64,000 nucleotides of DNA from Burkholderia sp. WAC0059. Its GTDB lineage: Bacteria > Pseudomonadota > Gammaproteobacteria > Burkholderiales > Burkholderiaceae. The stretch spans positions 1 through 64,000 of the forward strand of contig NZ_PNEO01000002.1 in NCBI RefSeq assembly GCF_002870125.1, read 5' to 3'. Below are positions 1-12,124 of the stretch, piece after piece. The translations under genes were made by a program, and so were the position numbers. The notes under the pieces are model-generated. The model was given only the letters and a program-made list of their open reading frames with translations. It did no database searches and was not told the origin of the DNA. The number at the start of each line of letters is the position of its first letter. Position 1 is the first letter of the stretch.

Positions 1-80
1 CATCCCGAACAGGACCGTGAAACGACTCCACGCCGATGATAGTGCGGATCCCCGTGTGAAAGTAGGTAATCGTCAGGCTC
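1..80 (+). rRNA. 5S ribosomal RNA, 3' part (runs off the left edge)
   Basis: The first 80 bases match the 3' two thirds of a beta-proteobacterial 5S rRNA. They carry the loop with CATCCCGAACAGGACCGTGAAACG in essence, and the closing GAAAGTAGGTAATCGTCAGGCT helix. The 5' part lies outside the window, so this is the end of an rRNA operon. A strong intrinsic terminator follows 15 bases downstream. The exact 3' end is uncertain by a few bases. Confidence 0.93.
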
Positions 81-95
81 CCCCCTCCTCACCAG

Positions 96-128
96 ACCCC
101 GCCGGCCCTCATAAGACCGGCGGGGTTT
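96..128 (+). terminator. Intrinsic terminator of the rRNA operon
   Basis: A perfect 10-bp GC-rich stem (ACCCCGCCGG at 96-105 pairing with CCGGCGGGGT at 117-126) has an 11-base loop and ends in TTT. It sits directly behind the 5S rRNA. A second, weaker 7-bp hairpin follows at 138-161 (GGGTATC / GATACCC). Confidence 0.85.
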
Positions 129-352
129 CGTGTCTCCGGGTATCCAAAAAACCAGATACCCCAGCCCCGATAATTAGCGGGCACGGCGCTTAATGCTGGA
201 ATTTTTTTCGTGAGCCTGGATTCCGGTCATATATCTCGCATCTCCATTGCGCGGCATTCGTAATTCCCAAAATAAAATAGGCGATTTGAATATTGCCGTT
301 GCCATTGAGTATTTCGCATTGCTATTCAAATGTGGATACCGGAAAGGCAATT
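129..352. other. AT-rich spacer between rRNA terminator and first gene
   Basis: This stretch is clearly poorer in GC than its surroundings and contains runs such as AATTTTTTTCG and CAAAATAAAATAGG. It has no recognisable gene. It probably holds the promoter of the following acetyl-CoA hydrolase gene, but no convincing -35/-10 pair could be fixed by eye. Confidence 0.4.
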
Positions 353-364
353 GGGGGAGGCGGA

Positions 365-1873
365 ATGTACGAAAACCGGATTCGTTGTGCGGCATTACAC
401 GAAAAAATAACATCGGCCAGACAGGCCGCGCTACTCGTGCGCGATGGCATGCGTGTCGGGACGAGTGGCTTCACCCGCGCGGGCGATACGAAGGCGGTAC
501 CGATCGAGTTGGCCCGGCGCGTGAGCGAAGAAAGGGAGTCGCTGCATATCACGTTGATGACGGGCGCGTCGCTCGGGCATGACACCGACCGTCTGTTGAC
601 CGAAGCCGGGATGCTCGAGCGGCGTTTGCCGTTTCAGGCCGATACGACGCTACGCCGCGCAATTAACAACGGCGAGGTGATGTTCATCGACCAGCATCTG
701 TCCGAGACGGTCGAGATGCTGCGGGCAAACTTGCTGGGCAAGCTCGATCTTGCGATCATCGAAGCCGTTGCGATTACCGAAACCGGCGGTATCGTGCCGA
801 CCACGTCGGTCGGCAATTCAGCGAGCTTCGCCATTCTGGCCGACAAGGTCGTCGTCGAAATCAACCTGGCACAGCCGCTCGCTCTCGAAGGGCTTCACGA
901 CATCTGGATTCCGGGACGCAGGCCGCACCGAGATCCGCTGCCGATCACTAAGCCACAGGATCGGGTCGGCACGACCTTCATCGATATTCCTCCTGAGAAA
1001 ATTGCCGCGATCGTCATTACGGATCAACCGGACAGCCCGTCGACGGTATCGCCTGCCGATGAGGAGACCGCCCTCATTGCAGGGCATCTGATCGAGTTCT
1101 TCCGTCACGAAGTCTCGCATGGCCGGATGCCGGCGCAATTGCCGCCTATGCAGGTCGGGATCGGCACGATTGCGAACGCCGTGCTCTCGGGTTTCGTGGC
1201 CTCGCCGTTCGAGGCGCTGACGATCTACTCCGAGGTGTTGCAGGATTCCACGTTCGATTTGCTCGACTCCGGCAAGGCGACATTCGCCTCCTGCGCCTCG
1301 ATGACGCTTTCGGCGCATCGCCAGGAGCAGGTGCTGTCCGAGTTGGACCGTTATCGCGATCGTCTGGTGCTGCGTCCGCAGGAGGTCAGCAACCATCCCG
1401 AAGCGATTCGCCGGTTGGGGCTGATCGCACTGAATACGGCGCTTGAGTGTGATATCTACGGCAACGTCAATTCGACCCATGTCGGCGGCACACATATGAT
1501 GAACGGAATCGGCGGTTCCGGCGATTTCGCGCGCAATGCGGCTTGCGCGATTTTCGCGACCAAATCGGTGGCGAAGGAGGGCCGGATTTCGAGCATCGTG
1601 CCGATGGTGCCGCACGTCGACCACAACGAGCATGACGTCGACGTGATCGTCACCGAGCAGGGGTTGGCAGACCTTCGCGGGCTCGCGCCGCGCGAGCGTG
1701 CCGTCCGGATCGTTGAGCATTGCTCGCACCCGCTGTATCGGGATCTGCTGCGCGATTATTATCGCGAGGCGTTGAGGAGAGGAGGGCAGACGCCGCACCT
1801 GCTGCAAGACGCGTTCGCCATGCATCTGCGTCTGAACGAAACGGGCACCATGCTGCCCGGGCGATGCGCATGA
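365..1873 (+). CDS. Acetyl-CoA hydrolase / acyl-CoA:acetate CoA-transferase family protein
   Basis: A 502-residue protein of the Ach1/SCACT family (E. coli ScpC type). Family members move CoA between succinyl-CoA, propionyl-CoA or acetyl-CoA and acetate, or hydrolyse acetyl-CoA, in the cytoplasm. Visible family signatures are the oxyanion-loop segment GIGTIANAVLSG (about residues 261-272), YSEVLQD with the likely catalytic Glu290, and the C-terminal block GIGGSGDF followed by TEQGLADLRGLAPRERA. The length fits the family (about 490-525). The start at 365 is preferred over an in-frame ATG at 293 because GGGGGAGG lies 5 bases upstream of it and the family homology begins there. The exact acyl-CoA substrate cannot be read from the sequence. 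The gene stands alone and ends at a bidirectional terminator. Confidence 0.88.
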   Translation: MYENRIRCAALHEKITSARQAALLVRDGMRVGTSGFTRAGDTKAVPIELARRVSEERESLHITLMTGASLGHDTDRLLTEAGMLERRLPFQADTTLRRAINNGEVMFIDQHLSETVEMLRANLLGKLDLAIIEAVAITETGGIVPTTSVGNSASFAILADKVVVEINLAQPLALEGLHDIWIPGRRPHRDPLPITKPQDRVGTTFIDIPPEKIAAIVITDQPDSPSTVSPADEETALIAGHLIEFFRHEVSHGRMPAQLPPMQVGIGTIANAVLSGFVASPFEALTIYSEVLQDSTFDLLDSGKATFASCASMTLSAHRQEQVLSELDRYRDRLVLRPQEVSNHPEAIRRLGLIALNTALECDIYGNVNSTHVGGTHMMNGIGGSGDFARNAACAIFATKSVAKEGRISSIVPMVPHVDHNEHDVDVIVTEQGLADLRGLAPRERAVRIVEHCSHPLYRDLLRDYYREALRRGGQTPHLLQDAFAMHLRLNETGTMLPGRCA

Positions 1874-1929
1874 ACGATGCCCAGGTAAACGACTAGAGGG
1901 GATTTTCGAGCCCGCAATTACGGGCGCAT

Positions 1930-1972
1930 CAATAAAAAGGGAGTGCCGTTAACGGCACTCCCCTTTTTATTG
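1930..1972. terminator. Bidirectional intrinsic terminator
   Basis: A long near-perfect inverted repeat (CAATAAAAAGGGAGTGCCGTT against AACGGCACTCCCCTTTTTATTG, one bulged base) is flanked by A-runs on the left and T-runs on the right. It can therefore stop transcription from both sides. It lies between the convergent CoA-transferase and GlsB-type genes. Confidence 0.88.
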
Positions 1973-1980
1973 ATGAAACG

Positions 1981-2232
1981 CTATGCTCGCCGGAACAGGC
2001 GAATAATGAAAAGCAGAATAACCGCGCCGATAACCGCGACGATGATCGAGCCGATCCAGCTTCCGCCGATCGAGATGCCGACTAAATGCGCGAGCCAGCC
2101 GCCGATGAAGGCGCCGACGATGCCGACGATGATATCGACGATCAATCCGAAGCCGCCGCCCTTGACGAGCACGCCCGCAAGCCAGCCCGCGACGGCGCCG
2201 ATAATGAGCCAGGCAATAATGCCATGTTCCAT
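1981..2232 (-). CDS. GlsB/YeaQ/YmgE family stress-response membrane protein
   Basis: An 83-residue, Gly-rich and very hydrophobic protein with three predicted membrane segments (about residues 4-22, 30-50 and 57-78). It has the family pattern of a WLAGxxxKGGGFG loop followed by DIIVGIVGAFIGGWL. Members (transglycosylase-associated protein family) are small inner-membrane proteins linked to envelope or general stress; no enzymatic activity is established. Length and motif order fit the family exactly. The gene is monocistronic, and its upstream region is shared with the divergent LysR gene. Confidence 0.9.
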   Translation of the reverse strand: MEHGIIAWLIIGAVAGWLAGVLVKGGGFGLIVDIIVGIVGAFIGGWLAHLVGISIGGSWIGSIIVAVIGAVILLFIIRLFRRA

Positions 2233-2593
2233 GTAGATACTCCCATTCAGGCACGAAAGCGTTCACGTTGAAATGCAGCCTGATTGACGATGGACGGGAG
2301 CGCTGTTCATTCGTCCCGCCCGCGACGTAAAAAAACATGATTCACGTAATCAGGCCGTATCAAGGTATCTGAAAACCAAAACGAAAGTCAACAGAAAATG
2401 CGCTCCACATTGAACGGTCTGCCTCGAGTAATTCGTATCGCTTACGGCCTGCGGGCGCGGGACTTCATTACGCAATGTTAACGGGCGCATGTAGCTGTCC
2501 GACTCGTCATGTACGGGTCAGCATGCAGCCACGGCCTCTGCTCCAGACTTGCGCCTGAGTTGCACGGTACCTGGATGCATGGAGGAGCACGAA
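2233..2593. other. Divergent intergenic region (GlsB-type / LysR)
   Basis: About 360 bases without a credible gene. AT-rich patches (2325-2400) and a small inverted repeat GATTCACGTAATC near 2339 could serve divergent promoters. No consensus promoter could be assigned with confidence. Confidence 0.35.
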
Positions 2594-3595
2594 ATGGATA
2601 CGCTGCGAAATATGCGCATCTTTGTCCGGGTGGTGGAGTCGGGCAGTTTTACTCGCGCGGCGGCGCATGAGGCATTGACTACCGCACAAGTGTCCCGCGC
2701 CATCACTGATCTGGAGTCGCGTCTGCGGGCACGGCTTTTGAACCGGACCACGAGGCGCATGTCGCTGACGGAGGCCGGCGAGCGTTATCTGCAAAGCTGT
2801 CGGCAGATTCTCGTCGATCTGGAGCAGGCCGAGGCGGAGGCCGCGGCTGCCCAGGCGAATCCCGCCGGCCGGCTGCGTGTCTACGGCGGCGCGAGTTTCG
2901 GGCAGCACTACGTGATGCCGCTGATTGCCCGTTATCAGCGGCATCTGCCCGAGGTGTCCGTCGACCTGACCGTCTCCCAGCAGATGCCGGACATCATCGA
3001 AGAGGGCTACGACGTAGCCGTGGTGGTGGCCGCCGAGCTGCAGGATTCCGCGCTGATCTCGCAGCACCTCGGCAGCATCCCGGCGATCCTGTGTGCCTCT
3101 CCCGATTATCTCGGCAGGCAGGGCACGCCGGCCACGTTCGACGAACTCGGCCACCACACTTGCCTTCATCTGACTGACACGGGGCTGCCGGCCGGTCAAT
3201 GGATCGCGGAGATGGGAACGCGCGTCGAGATTTTCCGGCATGCCGGCGTCGCGTCGTTTCAGGTCAACAATCCCGACACGCTGGCCCTCGCGATTCGCGA
3301 GGGCATGGGCATTGGCCCGCTGCCGTTGCCGGTCGCGTTGCCGGGCCTGATGGACGGTACGCTCGTGCGCGTGCTGCCCGATCATCGGCTGCAGAAACTC
3401 AACGTCTACGCGCTTTACGCCTCGCGCCGCTATCTGGATGCAAAAATCCGGACGTTCGTCGATTTTCTGCGCGAGCGTGTGCCGTTGCTGCTCGCGGAGC
3501 ACGAAGCCACGCTGGCATCCGTCGCCGGATTCGACGGAAAGGCCGCATCTGCCCGTGCCGCGCGCGAGCCGGAACGATTACGGCTCGTCAACTAG
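2594..3595 (+). CDS. LysR family transcriptional regulator
   Basis: A 333-residue LysR regulator. The N-terminal winged helix-turn-helix (about residues 1-60) starts MDTLRNMRIFVRVVESGSFT and contains the AQVSRAITDLESRL recognition helix. A substrate-binding domain (about 90-300) of the CrgA/AaeR-like group follows. The start at 2594 has GGAGGA 8 bases upstream; an in-frame ATG at 2549 lacks a ribosome site. The protein would bind DNA as a tetramer and respond to a small effector. It precedes the RND efflux genes on the same strand with a 250-base gap, so it may control them, but that is inference. Confidence 0.9.
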   Translation: MDTLRNMRIFVRVVESGSFTRAAAHEALTTAQVSRAITDLESRLRARLLNRTTRRMSLTEAGERYLQSCRQILVDLEQAEAEAAAAQANPAGRLRVYGGASFGQHYVMPLIARYQRHLPEVSVDLTVSQQMPDIIEEGYDVAVVVAAELQDSALISQHLGSIPAILCASPDYLGRQGTPATFDELGHHTCLHLTDTGLPAGQWIAEMGTRVEIFRHAGVASFQVNNPDTLALAIREGMGIGPLPLPVALPGLMDGTLVRVLPDHRLQKLNVYALYASRRYLDAKIRTFVDFLRERVPLLLAEHEATLASVAGFDGKAASARAAREPERLRLVN

Positions 3596-3846
3596 TGCGG
3601 GCTGTTCTTGCCCGGATCGGCATTCTTCCGAATCCCGAATCGCAGGACCAGTCTTAAAGCGCTTAATACAAATGCCGTGTCCGGTCAGTCATGGCAGGTG
3701 TGCGTCGACAGAAAATTCGTTTAGCTATCCTGTCAATAACGCCATATTGACGCCAGCAGCGTGTCATGGCCGTTTTTTATGATGCGGGACCCTGTATTCG
3801 ATTAATCCCGGTTTTTCCCGTCCGAAGCCTTTCCTGAAGCAGCCCC

Positions 3847-7005
<3,159 letters not shown>

Positions 7006-7040
7006 ACCCGGAATCCCGTCCGGACTTTCTGGTTGAAGAC

Positions 7041-8288
7041 ATGAACGATCCACACCATTCTTCTCTCGACGTCGCCGGGCGCGAGCGCGGGCCTGAACAG
7101 CCGCCGCCGCGCAAGCGGACCGGACGGCGCGCACGCATCGCCGTGCTCGTGGTCGCGCTGCTGCTCGCCATCGGCGCGGCGCGCACGATCCTCTCCGACC
7201 TCGTCAACGACCATCGTCTCGCCGACGTGACGAGACAGAACGCGCAGCAGTACGTGAACGTCGTGCATCCTCATCCGACGGGCGTCAACGGCCGGCTCGT
7301 GCTGCCGGGCACATTGCGCGGCTACGTCGAGTCGCCGATCTACGCGCGCGCCGACGGCTACGTGCAGCATTGGTACGTGGATATCGGCGCGCACGTGCAG
7401 CAGGGCCAGTTGCTGGCCCTGCTCGACACGCCGGAAATAGACCAGTCGCTTCAGCAGGCGCAGGCTCAGCAACAGCAGGCGGCCGCGTCGCTCGCGCTCG
7501 CGAAGACGTCGTTCAATCGCGCACAGCAATTGATCAGGCGCGATGCCGTTTCGCAGCAGGAACTCGACGATCGCACGGGCGCCTACAACCAGGACGTCGC
7601 CAACCTGGCCGCCGCCGCCGCGAACGTGCGCCGGCTGACCGAGCTGAAATCGTTCCAGCGCATCGTCGCGCCGATCGCCGGCGTCATCACGCAGCGCAAC
7701 GTCGACGTCGGCGATCTCGTCAATGCCGGCAACGGCGGCACGGGCCGGGCGCTCTTCGTGCTCGCGCAGGCCGATCCGTTGCGCCTGTACGTTCAGGTAC
7801 CCCAGGCCTACGCCCAGCAGGTAGCGGTCGGCCAGCACGTCAGCGTGACCCAGGCCGAGTTGCCCGGCACGGCGTTCGACGGCACCGTAACGCGGACCTC
7901 GCAGGCGATCGACGTGCCGACCCGGTCGCTGCAGATCGAGATCATCCTGCCCAATCACGACGACAGGCTGATGCCCGGCGCTTACGTGCAGGCCGCGTTG
8001 CAGACCGATTCCGCCGGCACGCTGACGGTGCCCGGCAACACGCTGCTGTTCCGTGCCCAGGGGCCGCAGGTCGCCGTGGTCGGCAACGACGGGCGGGTCC
8101 ATCTGAAATCCGTGCAGATCGTGCGCGACCTCGGGCAGTCGCTCGAGATCGACCAGGGCATTTCGTCTTCCGATCGCGTCGTCCTCAACCCGGGTGATTC
8201 GATTTCGGACGGCGACCCCGTGGTGGTCGTGCCGGCTGCGGGCGGCAATCACGTCGCGGCGGGCGCGCAGAAGGGGAATCCGGCGTGA
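7041..8288 (+). CDS. RND efflux periplasmic adaptor subunit (membrane fusion protein)
   Basis: A 415-residue adaptor. A short Pro/Arg-rich cytoplasmic tail is followed by one membrane anchor (about residues 31-52). Then come a biotinyl-lipoyl-like half motif (YARADGYVQHWYVDIGAHVQ), a Gln/Ala-rich coiled-coil hairpin (about 135-205), the second lipoyl half (APIAGVITQRNVDVGDLV) and a beta-barrel domain. It would bridge the inner-membrane pump and the outer-membrane channel. It lies 35 bases behind the pump gene, and its stop overlaps the GTG start of the next gene (GTGA), indicating translational coupling. Confidence 0.92.
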   Translation: MNDPHHSSLDVAGRERGPEQPPPRKRTGRRARIAVLVVALLLAIGAARTILSDLVNDHRLADVTRQNAQQYVNVVHPHPTGVNGRLVLPGTLRGYVESPIYARADGYVQHWYVDIGAHVQQGQLLALLDTPEIDQSLQQAQAQQQQAAASLALAKTSFNRAQQLIRRDAVSQQELDDRTGAYNQDVANLAAAAANVRRLTELKSFQRIVAPIAGVITQRNVDVGDLVNAGNGGTGRALFVLAQADPLRLYVQVPQAYAQQVAVGQHVSVTQAELPGTAFDGTVTRTSQAIDVPTRSLQIEIILPNHDDRLMPGAYVQAALQTDSAGTLTVPGNTLLFRAQGPQVAVVGNDGRVHLKSVQIVRDLGQSLEIDQGISSSDRVVLNPGDSISDGDPVVVVPAAGGNHVAAGAQKGNPA

Positions 8289-9805
8289 ACGCGCCGCGCG
8301 GCGTCAAAGCGATGATGGCGGGCACGGTCGTGTGCCTGTCGGCCTGCACGGTCGGGCCCGACTACAAGCCGCCGCAGACGCAAAGTCCCGCCGCATGGCG
8401 TATCGAGCCGTCCGATTCGTTCTGGAAAACGGCCCAGCCGTCGCACGCGGCGCTCAATCCGCAGTGGTGGACCGTGTTCGGCATCGCGGAACTCGACGAT
8501 CTCGAGGCCGAGGCGCTCGCCCGCAACGAGACGCTGCGCATGGCTGTGGCGCATTACGACGAGGCGCGCGCGACGCTTGCCTCCGTCTCATCGCAACAGT
8601 CGCCGCAAGTGACGCTCGATGCCCAGGCCGCTCGCGCGCGCGTGTCCGCGAACCGGCCGCTGCTCAGCTATACGACGCCGAACATGTCGACGGTGCAGTC
8701 CGACCTGGCGATCGGTCCGACCGTCAGCTACGAACTCGACCTGTTCGGGCGCATCCGGCGGAGGGTCGAGTCGGCGAAGGCCTCGGAGCAGCAGGCCGGC
8801 GACGATCTCGCGAACGCGCGCCTCGTGCTGAGCGCCGAACTCGCCACCGACTATTTCGCGTTGCGCGAGCTGGACGACGAAATCGATGTCGTTGACCGCT
8901 CGGTAGGCCTGCAGCAGAAGGCGCTCGATTTCGTCGACGCGCAGCACGAGCTCGGCGCGGTGTCGGGCCTGAACGTCATGCAGCAAAAGGCGCAGCTCGA
9001 TGCGACGCGCACGCAGGTCCAACTGCTCGCGAATCAGCGCGCGCAGTACGAGCATGCCGTCGCGGTGCTGCTAGGCCGCAGCGCGCCCGAGTTCGCGCTG
9101 GCGCCGAAGGTCGGCCCGCTGCCGGTTCCGGCGCTGCCGCCCGGCGTGCCGAGCGAGCTGCTCGAGCGGCGCCCCGACGTCGCCTCGGCCGAGCGGGCCA
9201 TGGCGGCGGCCAATGCCCAGATCGGCGTGGCGCGCGCCGCGTACTTTCCCGACGTGACGCTGTCGCCGGACATCGGCTGGGAGTCGACGCGTTTCGGCAC
9301 GCTGTTCTCAGTGCCGAGTCTCGTCTGGTCGCTCGGCTCTTCGGCGAGCGAAGTGCTGTTCGACGGCGGACGGCGCGCCGCCGGCGTCGCCTACGCGAAG
9401 GCGGCCTATCAGTCCGCCGGGGCGAATTACCGGCAAACCGTGCTGACTGCGTTCCAGGAGGTGCAAAATGCGGTGACGGGGCTCTCGGTGCTCGATCACG
9501 CTTCGGCTGACGCTAGCCAGGCCGTCGACGACGCGCAGCGGCTGTTCGATCTCGCGAACGCGCGCTACCAGGGCGGACTCGTGGCCTTTCTCGACGTCAT
9601 CAGCGCCGAGCAGCAGTTGCTGACCAGCGAGCGTCAGGCCGTACAGATCAGCGGACAGCAGGCAGCCACCGTGGTATATCTGGCGAAGGCGCTGGGAGGA
9701 GGCTGGAGCGCGGCGGATCAGGCCGCCGCGCTCGCCGCTCCGCGAGATGAAGGAAAAGTGAAAGGCGCCGTGCCGCAGACGGCTACCGCCGGCGGCAGCG
9801 GTTGA
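8285..9805 (+). CDS. RND efflux outer-membrane lipoprotein (TolC/NodT/OprM family)
   Basis: A 506-residue outer-membrane factor. The start is GTG, overlapping the adaptor stop. The N-terminus has a lipoprotein signal with lipobox LSAC (Cys at about residue 20), followed by the family mark TVGPDYKPP. Two outer-membrane efflux repeats with long helices follow, including ELDLFGRIRRRVESAKASE and the second copy LFDGGRRAAGVAYAKAAY. The protein should form the trimeric exit duct of the tripartite pump. It is the last pump gene. The response-regulator gene begins 142 bases later and may share the transcript. Confidence 0.92.
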   Translation: MNAPRGVKAMMAGTVVCLSACTVGPDYKPPQTQSPAAWRIEPSDSFWKTAQPSHAALNPQWWTVFGIAELDDLEAEALARNETLRMAVAHYDEARATLASVSSQQSPQVTLDAQAARARVSANRPLLSYTTPNMSTVQSDLAIGPTVSYELDLFGRIRRRVESAKASEQQAGDDLANARLVLSAELATDYFALRELDDEIDVVDRSVGLQQKALDFVDAQHELGAVSGLNVMQQKAQLDATRTQVQLLANQRAQYEHAVAVLLGRSAPEFALAPKVGPLPVPALPPGVPSELLERRPDVASAERAMAAANAQIGVARAAYFPDVTLSPDIGWESTRFGTLFSVPSLVWSLGSSASEVLFDGGRRAAGVAYAKAAYQSAGANYRQTVLTAFQEVQNAVTGLSVLDHASADASQAVDDAQRLFDLANARYQGGLVAFLDVISAEQQLLTSERQAVQISGQQAATVVYLAKALGGGWSAADQAAALAAPRDEGKVKGAVPQTATAGGSG

Positions 9806-9947
9806 GCCGGCCCGCCGTCCGCGGGCGATCCCGCCCGGCGTGCGGAATGGACGGGCCGGACCTGGATGTACTGACGATGAATCGCACGCACAAAGGGCCG
9901 CGATGGCACGGGCGCCGGCGCACGAGCGCAAGGACAAGGAGCGGGGC

Positions 9948-10634
9948 ATGAAGGTATTGGTAATCGAAGACGAGCGCAAGGTCGTGGACTATCTGCACAG
10001 CGGCCTGACGGAGCAGGGCTGGATCGTCGACGTCGCGATGGACGGCGAGGAGGGCGCCTGGATGGCGACCGAATACGACTTCGACGTGATCGTGCTGGAC
10101 GTCATGCTGCCGAAGCTCGACGGCTTCGGCGTGCTGCGTGCTGTGCGCGCGCGCAAGGACACGCCGGTCATCATGCTGACCGCGCGCGACCGCGTGGACG
10201 ATCGCGTGCACGGCCTGCGCGACGGGGCCGACGACTATCTGACCAAGCCGTTCTCGTTTCTCGAACTCGTCGAGCGGCTGCGCGCGCTGACGCGTCGCGC
10301 GCGGGCCCAGGAATCGACGCTGATCTTGGTCGGCGATCTCCAGGTAGACCTGATCGGTCGCCGTGCCGTGCGCGACGGCGTGCGTCTCGACCTCACCGCC
10401 AAGGAATTCCAGTTGCTGTCCGTGCTCGCGCGCCGACGCGGCGAGATTCTTTCGAAGACGCTGATTACGGAGCTCGTCTGGGACGTGAACTTCGAGAGCA
10501 ACGCGAACGTCGTCGAAACGGCGATCAAGCGGCTGCGCGCCAAGCTCGACGGTCCGCACGCGGCGAAGCTGCTGCATACGATTCGCGGTATGGGCTACGT
10601 GCTCGAGGTGCGCGAGGACGGGAGCGCGGCGTGA
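9948..10634 (+). CDS. OmpR-family response regulator (CusR/IrlR-like, heavy-metal type)
   Basis: A 228-residue two-domain regulator. The receiver domain (residues 1-115) has the acidic pair EDE (7-9), phospho-acceptor Asp51 in VLDVMLPKLDG, and the Thr/Lys switch residues in ...MLTARD... and LTKPFSF. A winged-helix DNA-binding domain (about 130-225) contains LTAKEFQLLSVLARRRGE and the family-typical VETAIKRLRAKLD. The start at 9948 has an AAGGAGCGGGG ribosome site; longer in-frame starts lack one and lack homology. Its last codons overlap the kinase start (GTGA). It probably regulates the RND operon upstream, as CusR-type regulators usually do. Confidence 0.92.
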   Translation: MKVLVIEDERKVVDYLHSGLTEQGWIVDVAMDGEEGAWMATEYDFDVIVLDVMLPKLDGFGVLRAVRARKDTPVIMLTARDRVDDRVHGLRDGADDYLTKPFSFLELVERLRALTRRARAQESTLILVGDLQVDLIGRRAVRDGVRLDLTAKEFQLLSVLARRRGEILSKTLITELVWDVNFESNANVVETAIKRLRAKLDGPHAAKLLHTIRGMGYVLEVREDGSAA

Positions 10635-12079
10635 AGCATTCCATTTCGCTGCGGCTATGCGCGATGTTCGCGGCGGTGTCGCTCGTCGTGTTCACGCTGA
10701 CGGGCGTCGGGCTTTTCGTTCTCATCAAGCGGCAATTGTTCGACGAGCTGCGCGAGGCGCTCAGCACGCGCGCGCGCATCGCGAGCCTCATCGTCTATCA
10801 CGCGCCGAACGTCGAGAAATGGGGCTCCGTCGAGGAAAAGCTCGCGGACCTCTCGCCGGCCGATAGCCGGATGCACTACTTCGTCGACGGTCCCGACCCG
10901 CGCTTTCGCTTCGGCAAGCCGATCACGGGGGAAGTGATCGGCAAGCTCGGCCGGGACTACTTGCTCGTGCATCCGCCCGGCAACGGTTACGACGTCATCA
11001 CGACCGCCTACGTCGTGCCCGCGAACGGCGATCGCCCCAGCGTGCGGCTTGTCGTGAGCAGCGACTGCGAGCGCACGGAACAGATGCTGCGCAGCTTCGG
11101 CATCGCGCTCGGCGTGCTGATCGCCGCGTCCACGGTGGCCGTCGCGCTGCTGAGCCGCGCCGTGACGCGCTTCGGGCTCGAGCCGCTGACGCGGCTTTCG
11201 CGCGAGGCGTCCCAGCTCAGTCCGTCGAACCGGCGCCAGCGCCTGCACGCCGATGCCCTGCCCGAAGAGCTGCACGAGCTGGCCACTTCGTTCAACGGCG
11301 CGCTCGAACGGCTCGACCGGGCCTACGAACGGCTCGAGTCGTTCAATGCCGACGTCGCGCACGAGTTGCGCACGCCGGTCAGCATCCTGATCGGCCAGAC
11401 CCAGGTGGCGCTGACGCGCGACCGTTCGGTGCTGCAGTTGCGGCAGACGCTGCAATCGAATCTGGAGGAGTTCGAACGGTTGCGCGTGATCGTCAACGAC
11501 ATGCTGTTCCTCTCGCGCAGCGACCGCGGCGAACAGGCAACCGATCTGACCGAGGTGTCGCTGCGCGCCGAGGTGCTGCGCATGCTCGAATTCCTCGACA
11601 TGCCGCTCGAAGAAGCGCAGCTCAGCGTGACGGTGCAGGGCGAGGCCGGCGCGTCGGTCAACACGTCGCTGTTCGGCCGGGCGATGAGCAATCTGCTCGT
11701 CAACGCCATCCAGCATTCGCGGCCGGGCACGATGCTGCGCGTGGAGATCGTGCCGCAGCGCGGGCTCGTCGAGATCGCGGTGTCGAACGCGGGCGAGCCG
11801 ATCGATCCAGTGGCGTGCGAACATATTTTCGATCGCTTCTACCGGCTCCAGGAGGCGCGCTCGAACAGTCACGAGAATCACGGGCTCGGGTTGTCGATCG
11901 TCAAGGCCGTGGCGGAGATGCACGGCGGCACGGTTTTTGTGCGCAGCACCGGCGGCGTCAATACGTTCGGGTTCTCGGTGGCCGTCGACAGCGGCGATGG
12001 CGACGGTTCGCAGCGCATGGCGCCGGTCGGCTCGCCGCGTCCGGGCCGCACTGCGCTGCCGGTTCACGTCTCGTCGTAA
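10631..12079 (+). CDS. Heavy-metal-type sensor histidine kinase (CusS/IrlS-like)
   Basis: A 482-residue membrane kinase starting at GTG. TM1 is at about residues 12-34, followed by a periplasmic sensor segment of about 120 residues and TM2 at about 157-178. A HAMP linker follows, then the H-box NADVAHELRTPVS with His244. The ATPase domain has N-box NLLVNAIQHS and G-boxes ending in HGLGLSIVKAVAEMHGG. It forms a pair with the overlapping response-regulator gene. The periplasmic part has no obvious Met/His metal cluster, so the stimulus is not certain. A weak hairpin (12091-12110) lies between it and the convergent gene that follows. Confidence 0.92.
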   Translation: MKHSISLRLCAMFAAVSLVVFTLTGVGLFVLIKRQLFDELREALSTRARIASLIVYHAPNVEKWGSVEEKLADLSPADSRMHYFVDGPDPRFRFGKPITGEVIGKLGRDYLLVHPPGNGYDVITTAYVVPANGDRPSVRLVVSSDCERTEQMLRSFGIALGVLIAASTVAVALLSRAVTRFGLEPLTRLSREASQLSPSNRRQRLHADALPEELHELATSFNGALERLDRAYERLESFNADVAHELRTPVSILIGQTQVALTRDRSVLQLRQTLQSNLEEFERLRVIVNDMLFLSRSDRGEQATDLTEVSLRAEVLRMLEFLDMPLEEAQLSVTVQGEAGASVNTSLFGRAMSNLLVNAIQHSRPGTMLRVEIVPQRGLVEIAVSNAGEPIDPVACEHIFDRFYRLQEARSNSHENHGLGLSIVKAVAEMHGGTVFVRSTGGVNTFGFSVAVDSGDGDGSQRMAPVGSPRPGRTALPVHVSS

Positions 12080-12124
12080 ATTCCCTCTAGCCGCCCGCGT
12101 TCCGGGGCGGACCGGCCAGGCGTT

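Noticed and set aside
3747..3783. TTGACG ... TATGAT upstream of the RND pump gene
   Set aside because: The spacing is 25 bases, too long for a sigma-70 promoter.
12091..12110. Hairpin CCGCCC/GGGCGG between the sensor kinase and AI-2E genes
   Set aside because: The stem is only 6 bp and has no T-run; too weak to list as a terminator.
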